Source: Mesotaenium endlicherianum (taxonomy: Eukaryota; Streptophyta; Zygnematophyceae; Zygnematales; Mesotaeniaceae). Taken from it: a stretch of 64,000 bases of DNA. Below are positions 56,901 to 64,000 of the stretch, in pieces. How positions within the stretch are numbered: position 1 is the stretch's first letter; each line of letters starts with the position of its first letter. The notes beneath the pieces are model-generated. The model searched no databases, was not told where the DNA came from, and was given only the letters and a program-made list of their open reading frames with translations. The translations under genes and the position numbers were made by a program. The DNA lies in NCBI GenBank assembly GCA_009602735.1, contig WELA01010214.1:712495-776494 (forward strand), in the 5' to 3' direction.

Positions 56901-59705
56901 TTGGAGCAAACTTGTCATAACTTCTAATATATGGGAGTAACTTTTACTGCTGGGGCCTAGACCAGTGGCCTCAAATTAGTGAGGGTGGGATCAATGGTGC
57001 ACAACCTCATGCAAGTTGTTCCCGCATGCACGGTGTCATCTCTTGCAGGGCTGCGTGTAGCCAGTCAAGCTATACCACAAGGGGGGCCAACAGTGTATTC
57101 ACATGATTGGAGAGAACTTGGAGCACGGAGCTTGAAGCTTGACGCATTATTATTGGTACAGTCACAATGGCCTCAAACGGTTCTGGCGCTGCTGAGTGCA
57201 CGTGCAGGAATGGACTGGAGGTGGACCAGAGCAAGGTGCAGCAGGCAGAGCTGTTGCTGGATGATGTTGAGGACGAGGAGCGTGTGTTCCGCCTGTGGAT
57301 TAACAGCGTTGGCACTCCCACATTTGTCAAGAACCTCATTGAGGACCTTCGCGATGGGTGTGTATTCTGTGTTACCCCCTTATGTAGTGCCTTAGTTGAG
57401 TGCACACGCTTGGAACCTATTCCTAGACTCCAAATTCCTCTAAACTGAACGGGCCTGCTTCACGGGAGCAAGCAGAAACGTGCTAACCAGCAACTGTATT
57501 AGCCGATGCATATCACCTGGCTTGGTCATTGCCAAGGAGCAGAGCATCGAAGGATTGTTGTGATGTTCAAGAACGCCTACTGGCCCCTATCTGGTCGTTA
57601 GTGCCAAGCGGGTGCCAATGTCAGTGTTTGACACACGGCTGTGTGGCATTGCTGCGGGCAGTGTCGTGCTGCTGGAAGTGCTGGACAAGCTTAAGCCAGG
57701 CTGCGTCAACTGGCGCCAGGCAACCAAGTCGCCTGTAAAGATCTCATTTAAGAAGTTGGAGAATTGCAACCAAGTCATAGAGATTGGCAAGGCGCTCCGA
57801 TTCTCCCTCGTTGGCATTGCAGGGAATGACATCACAGCCGGCAACAAAAAGCTCGTCCTTGGTATGTACCACCACCCTGTCTTCCAGCAAAACTTATAGA
57901 TTCAATACCTTGAAGCCCCAAAGAATAACATTTTGGATGGCACTGAAGCACGTAGTGCTCGTAATGTAGGGAATGACAGTACAAAGCAGCTCAACTCACC
58001 TATCTTGTGGTGCAACAGTGTAAAAAAGTCTGATGATATGCATTGACTGGAGGCTTCAGACTCATAGACAAACCACCTGCAACAAACACGTGCAATCGGT
58101 ATGCAGGAAGGCTATTCCGTTGCACGGCCCTTACAGAAATTGCACAAACGCACACAAATACCGCCTGGAGTTGTCTTCTCAAGTGGCTGCAGGGTCAGGG
58201 AGGTTTATTCCGCTGGTCTGCACGGTGTCTTTTGCAGGCCTTCTGTGGCAGCTGATGAGATTTAACATCCTGAAGCTGTTGCAAGACCTGACGCAACTGG
58301 GCCAGGGCGACAATGGCGAGATCACGGACTCGGACGTCCTCCAGTGGGCCAATAAGAAGGTCAAAAGTGCGGGCAAGTCCACCTCCATTGAGAGCTACAA
58401 AGTAAGCTGAGTGGCATTGATAACAAGATACAACAGTATGCAATTACTCAAGATGCAGTCTGCTGCTGGCAGGCACTAAGGATTCATTTATCCTCCATGT
58501 TTGTGGTGCATCGCAAGAACCAAGCAACGGTCCTATACGCGAGAAGATGTGCAAGCTAGAGGATGCTGACGTGGCACCAGAACAGGCAGTGCCTTAATGT
58601 GCCTCAAGCGGAGAGTTATCTCAAAATGTGAGGCACTTGTGTGTGGCGTGCAGGACAAGTCTTTGGCAAGCGGGCTGTTCTTTCTGGACCTTCTGGGGGC
58701 TGTGGAGCCCCAGGTTGTGAACTGGAGTCTTGTCACTAAGGGTGACTCAGGTGACCTTACCCTCCCCCTTTTTGGCGCCCGCCCCCCGCAGCTTCAAACC
58801 ACATGGCTGTGCGTAGTCTTCAATTCATTACTGGTGCTTCGTCTCTGGGCTGCTATTGCCACCTACGTATTTCTGCAAGAGGTAGCATAAATACTTCACC
58901 CCTGGTGCTTACCATTTCAATGTTACTACCTCCTCCAAGTGCTTTGAGCCTTGCGCAGCAAAAATTGTGGCCTTGACCAAATAGAATATTCTTATTGTGC
59001 ACCTTGTATGCTGTGTATGCACCCGCAGATGACAACAAGCTCCAGAATGCAACCTACATCATCAGTGTTGCACGAAAGCTGGGATGCTCCATCTTTTTGA
59101 GTCCCGACGATATTGTGGAGGTGAGTGCTTTTTACACCCATGCTCAGTTGTTGGTGTACAAGTGCTAGTGCTGTTTTCACTTGATGTTTAGTCTATGTTG
59201 GAGTCCTCTGACAGGAAGAGCATTCAAATGCACTGTTACTTGGAAGTTCACTGGTGTGGTTATTGCTAAATTTGCCGAGTCGAGCATTGCATCATGTCCT
59301 CGGGCTGTATTCACCTGGAGGCAAACTTTCTGTGGAGAACGCAAGCTGCATTGTGTATTACTTTACAAAAAATTGAGGTTCTTACTGTCTCTTAACTTGC
59401 AGGTGCGGCCAAAGATGATACTAACGCTGTTAGCGAGCATAATGTACAACGCGCTAGTTGCCAAGCGAGCAAAGGATGCAGCGATTGCAACCGCCCTGCA
59501 CGCAGATGATCATAGTGCTGAGCAGTCCCCCAGCACACCGCTCCCACCTTCGGGCCCCAACCAAACCCGGCTTGACAGGTCACAGATGTTCATCACCCCA
59601 ACTAGAAATACAGCATCCCTGGCTAGGTCCTTCTTGCATGCACAGAGCTTCAACTCGCGACTACAAAAGTCTCCTTCCACGCCTTCCACTGCTGCTTCTC
59701 CATGA
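53986..59705 (+). CDS. FIM: Fimbrin (plastin), actin-bundling protein, 13 exons
   Basis: Fimbrin cross-links actin filaments through two tandem actin-binding domains, each of two calponin-homology (CH) domains. Exons: 53986-54165, 54457-54710, 55036-55207, 55369-55407, 55551-55619, 55860-55976, 56261-56472, 57208-57357, 57662-57861, 58238-58401, 58654-58750, 59029-59120 and 59403-59705; phases agree, giving 682 aa (Arabidopsis FIM1 is 687). Residues 1-60 are an EF-hand-like region ([19 protein letters not shown]). CH1 begins near residue 107 ([13 protein letters not shown]) and includes [12 protein letters not shown] and [11 protein letters not shown]2 has [15 protein letters not shown]3 begins [21 protein letters not shown]4 includes [14 protein letters not shown] and [18 protein letters not shown] Ser/Thr/Pro-rich tail of about 60 residues ends the protein. 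The start is the least certain part: ATG 53986 or 53989, or an unseen upstream exon. Confidence 0.92.
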
Positions 59706-61157
59706 GGAACTTGCATTTCATCGTGTATAATTCTTCAACATCTACCCATTCAGGTCCTCTGTAGGATTTTGACGATCACAAGGCAGCTAATGTAGAAGCA
59801 TAAGTGGAATGCCTATGATGCTGTCTGCATTCGTGCAAGCTATAAGCTAGATAGAAGGGAGGAGGGCGTGGAAGTTTGCAACAAATTTATGGGTGCCACA
59901 ATATTCATTTGTTCCTGGTAGGGTATAGGAAGGACTTGTTGAAGGCAATGGGACATGCTTGATATCAATATATCCACTAGTTAGCAAGCAGTGGTCCCGA
60001 CCATGGGGAATAATAGCCCTTGGTGGGTATGTACACCTTCAACATGAAATTAGTCAAAATTGCTGTTGCTAGGTCTAAGGTACAGTCATACTGACGTCTT
60101 CGTGTAGAAATTACAGTTGGTTGCTTAGGTGACAGCCTAGTGACCTGGTCTACCTGCAATTGAAGTTATATCTTGTTACCATTAGCGTGATTTTAGAAAA
60201 TTACCTCACTCGAAGGTGACAAGTCAGAAGGTGGCATGTGGCTGTCCATTTTGAACAATGTAGATGCTAATTAATGATCGATGTAGTTTTCTTGGTGTGC
60301 ATAAGATTTTTTTATGCCTTAAGATGGCTCAAGAGCAGAGTTGCAAGTGCAGACGTGATGACGTAACATGTACTTTAAAGGTTGGGTGTTGAGTGATCAC
60401 TTCACTGCATACTTCCTTCATGTTGGCTTGACGTATACATGACCGAGCAAAGCAGCTGGGAAGGGAATGGATCACAAGAACTGCACCAGATGCAATCACG
60501 GCCGCAACTAGATGATGTTGATCAAGGGCCGTAGTGAGTGAAATCCAACAGATCTGCATGCGCATGGACAAACGTTAAAGTAATAGATCGGACAGTAGAA
60601 AGGCCCTCTTAAGCCTGAATGGAACTGTCTCAGCTGTCCTTCCTGCTCGATTGGAGACCTGATGAGGAGACCGGCCCAGCTTTCGAGCCTTCCCTGTTAT
60701 TCCTCCGCTGCTCGTCCTTGTCGCCCTTGAGCTGCCAGCAATACATACCGAAGCAGCAGCATGCCAACATCAATATCAAGCACACCTTGAGCTTGCACAT
60801 AGATAGCCTTCATCTTTAAACTACGCCCGGGACCACGTGTCAATGACGTTACAGCTGCAGCCTCTCACATACGTGCCGATACGTTCACTACAGCTGACCT
60901 AAGGCATACATACCCAGCAATGAACATACCGCGCCGGCTATCCTCAGCAGGCCCCACTGGCAATCTGCATAAGCTTCTTCTTAGCATAATGAACAACAGC
61001 CGTCGCGCAACCAAACCGAACAGAAGGCAGGCACTGGGCAAGCGGAAAGAAGGCCTGCTACCACGGGTAAGAGCCGATCGGCCAAGCAGCAGCAGCAGCA
61101 GCAGCAATGGCAGCACGTGCACTCATCAACCACGGAAGATGTGCACCAGCGGCACAA
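59706..61157. other. Convergent intergenic region
   Basis: It lies between the stops of fimbrin (+) and ALG1 (-) and should hold both 3' UTRs. Short frames (for example 60619-60819) have no family signature. No repeat or RNA gene was recognised. Confidence 0.6.
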
Positions 61158-63916
61158 TCACCACCGCCCAGGCCCGAGGTCCTGGGGCAGGGGCAGGGCA
61201 GCAGACGCCACCTGTCGCAGGAGCGGCAGCACGCGCGAGGCCCACTCGTCGGCCCAGCGCGACGCCGTGCCCGACTGCAGGGCTCCCGCGCGCAACGACG
61301 CCAGCAGCGGCGGCGGCGCTGCGCCGCTGGCAAAGGGGAACCCGCGGAAGAGGTCCAGCAGCTGCTGCGCCAGCTCCGACGAGGTGGCAAACAGCAGCCC
61401 GTTTTCGTGCTCCTTCACCAGCTCCCCTATGCTGCACGCAAGCCAGTCCCCCGCCGCCATGTGGCAGGCGCATCACACGCGTTCCAGGTGCCACCGGTCA
61501 GAGTCAGTTGTGCCAACAGGGCAGGTCGCCACAGCTCACAGAAAGCAGATATAGCGCCCTCGCTGGAATGCCTGGCCACACACTTCGTGCCTCTGTGCAT
61601 CCGGCAAAGGAGAGAGCAGAGCCAAAGAGAGTCGAGGAGAGGAGAGGCGAGGCAACACGCTCAACAAGCACAACCAACCTGCTGTTGCAGATGAACGAAC
61701 GTGCAGCGTGACACCTGGGCCAAGAGCCAGGCGCAGCGGGCACTGCAGGCACAGCAGGCCCAAAGTTGCGAGGGAGACAAGGGGGGCTACATAACAGGAG
61801 GAGCCAAAAGGCGGGTGGGGGTGAGAAGGGGGGNACCAGGAGTAGGACATGGCGCAGACGGGGAGGCCGCAGCCAAACATGTCAACGACCTTCATGGGCA
61901 GGTCCAGGCCGGAGGAGGAGGTGTGCAGCGACACCCCCAGGTCCGCGCAGCCCAGCAGGCGCGGGTAGTCGGCGGGCGGCAGCCACATGGTGCGGAAGGC
62001 CACGCGCTGCAGCCGCAGCCGCCGGATGCGGCGCTCGTACTCCTCCTTCTGGGGCCCCTTGCCTGCGCCCCCCCAATCCATCGCTCGTCCCCCCGCGACG
62101 GCTGTCAGGTGCGGCAGGCAGGCAGCCCCCTGCCCCCCCTCGGCGCGCAATCTGCAAGCTTACCATGCCAGGTGTGGCGGTGGCAGCAGGTCTCTTCTCT
62201 CTGAGTTTCATTGGTGCCGGGCAAGAGGTGTGGAACTGGGAGGGCAAGCAGAGCGGCACAGGACTACGGCGCTCCCAGCTCCGCTCGGCCCTTTTCTGTG
62301 ATAAAAGCAAGAAAACGAGCTCCCACTAGCAGAGAGGCCGGGAGAGGAGAGGAGAGGAGGGAGAAGGGGGAGAGGAGAGTCACGGGGCGCGCTGGTGCCC
62401 GCAGACAAAGAGAGGGCAAGGCCCAACAGCCCAGCATGTGTCAAAGGCCCCGCATGCATTTGCTAGAAGCACAACCCCAGCCAGGTCACCTCAAGACGGA
62501 TACTCAGGGATCTCTACCCCTCCCTGTCTCTCTGGTCTCGCTCTCGTTCTACTTCCGTCTCCAGCCCTGCATACAAGCACGCAGATCAGTACATCGCAAG
62601 AGGATACACACATGCACATGCACATGCACAGACACACAGAAGAACAAAGATAACAGGCAGATAAAGCTTATCATGCACACATGCGTCGAGAGGATGCAAT
62701 TATTTGGATGTGAACGCACGCACATGCACAAACACTCACGCACAGATGCACGCACGGACGCACGCACGCACGGAATGCAAACGGCACCATGAGCAGGCTC
62801 TTCTCGGGAAGACGAGGAAAGCCCAATGGCATCAACGACAGCAACGTCCTTCATGTCATGTCTTTTGGCGCTCCATGTGCCAGCACCAGCCAGTCAGCCA
62901 GCCAATCAGCCAGCCAGTCAGTTGGTGCATATCCTTGACGCACAAGCAGAGAGAGCGGAAGGAGGAGAGGCAGCAGCCAGGCGGCGGTGCCCACCGGTGA
63001 TGATGAAGAGCAGGCGGGGAAATGATGGGGGGCTCTCCCCGCCAGCAGCCGACGGAAGCACAGCCACGCGGCGGTCGTACATCACAGCTGCCTCCAGCAG
63101 CACGCCAAAGTCCTCGTCTGCCGTCCTGCATGCACGCAGGCGTCCCAGAAAAGGAAAGGAGAGGAAAGGGAGGAGGGAGACCTTAGCAATGTGCTCACCA
63201 AAGCACCTAGGAGAGGGCATAGCTGTGGGGGCGCCCTTGCTGTCGTCGCCAAGACCCTCCCTGGCTGGCTGACCGACTGACTGACCGGCCAATCGGCTAG
63301 CCGGCTGGACGCAACGGTCTCACCAGCTGGTGCTGCTGACGACGACAGCTGGCCGATCCTCTCTCAGCTCGATGTCCTCCGAGCCGCCTGAAGTTTCCAT
63401 CGTGGTGGTGGGGGTGGTGGTGGTGGCAAGGCTCTTCCTCACCGTCAGCAGCGTCGTCTCCTCTTCAGAGACAGGGGCCCCACTCAGACGGGGCAGCTGA
63501 CCTGCTCCTGCCTCCAGCTGCGCTCCACTGCCCTCGTCTCTCCTTCTGCCGCTGGGCAGCGAGCCAGCCGAGCCGCCGCCAGCCCTATCAGATGAGCCCG
63601 CTGCTGCGCCTTCGCTTTCCGGGGCAGGGAGAGGAGCAGCAGCCCCAGGAGGAAGAGGAGCACAAGGGTCTTCCTCTGGTGGCAGGACCGCGTGAGCGCG
63701 GGAGGAGGTTGGATGTTGGTGCCCTCCTCCTCCTCCTGCTCCTTCAATGGCGCCGGCATCGAGCGCTTCGAACACGAGGGGCTGCGCTCTCTCTGCAGAG
63801 CCGGAAGCTGCGGCAGACGCTCGGCGCGGCGAGGGGAGCGGGATGCAGGTGCCGTCGCCGCAGCAGTCGCTCACGCCGGGCGGCTGTGTCAGTGCCTTGT
63901 GCAACCTCCGGAAAAG
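61158..63916 (-). CDS. ALG1: ALG1, chitobiosyldiphosphodolichol beta-mannosyltransferase (3' part)
   Basis: ALG1 (GT33) adds the first mannose to GlcNAc2-PP-dolichol on the cytosolic face of the ER in N-glycan assembly. Exons on the minus strand: 63916-63324, 63125-62995, 62062-61837 and 61431-61158; phases agree and the stop is at 61158-61160. Signatures are [18 protein letters not shown] at the visible start, [11 protein letters not shown] joined to [21 protein letters not shown] joined to [26 protein letters not shown] and VCAMSYS joined to [15 protein letters not shown]. The first visible exon contains an unusually long Gly/Ala/Pro/Ser-rich insertion (about 110 residues) that is open but could hide introns. 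The N-terminal half, with the membrane anchor, lies beyond the right edge. An N at 61834 falls in an intron donor region. Confidence 0.9.
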
Positions 63917-64000
63917 CTGCACGCAGAAAGCCCCCGCGCATACAGCGCCCACCCGGACATGAGGGGCAGGCGAGTGTATCCATACATGCATCACCCCCCC

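Overview
This window is nuclear DNA of a photosynthetic eukaryote. The genes have many short spliceosomal introns with GT-AG borders. SufD carries a plastid-type leader, and the RST1/focadhesin, fimbrin, DnaJ-X and ALG1 homologues are of green-lineage type. I favour a streptophyte green alga because of the plant-like RST1 and fimbrin and the style of the retrotransposons; the species cannot be read from the sequence. No rRNA, tRNA, CRISPR or bacterial-type operon was found.

Layout. 1.0-2.85 kb (-): 5' part of plastid SufD, next to a 166-base N gap. 3.66-6.95 kb (+): eight-exon DnaJ-X co-chaperone, divergent from SufD. 8.99-20.46 kb (+): very GC-rich 19-exon gene for an RST1/focadhesin protein (about 2,075 aa), linked in plants to the cytoplasmic exosome and Ski complex. 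21.6-53.2 kb: a 31-kb retrotransposon nest. 53.99-59.71 kb (+): 13-exon fimbrin (682 aa). 61.16-63.92 kb (-): 3' part of ALG1, the first mannosyltransferase of N-glycan assembly, running off the right edge.

The nest holds five Ty3/gypsy-related elements, two miniature TRIM elements and two solo LTRs, stacked inside one another. Element 4 (family B, -) is the old host. Its terminal repeat received TRIM-2 (TSD CCACA), and TRIM-2 then received element 2 (family B, -, 10.2 kb). Element 4 also received a solo LTR of its own family (TSD AGGG), which was itself split by element 3 (family A, +), plus the unrelated solo LTR-X (TSD ATGGC) and TRIM-1 (TSD CCCTT). Element 1 (family A, +) lies to the left and the decayed element 5 (+) to the right.

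Most notable observation: elements 1 and 2, from two different families and on opposite strands, both carry a DNMT3-like cytosine-5 DNA methyltransferase domain just upstream of reverse transcriptase; in element 2 it directly follows protease in the same frame. All four larger elements end their Pol (or its remnant) with a PHD-type zinc finger. The layout is thus gag-protease-methyltransferase-RT-RNase H-integrase-PHD, suggesting elements that write DNA methylation and read chromatin. Both families also show an odd terminal layout, A-internal-T-A-T, resembling split direct repeats although a DDE integrase is present. All copies seen here are broken by stops and frameshifts, many consistent with C-to-T decay.
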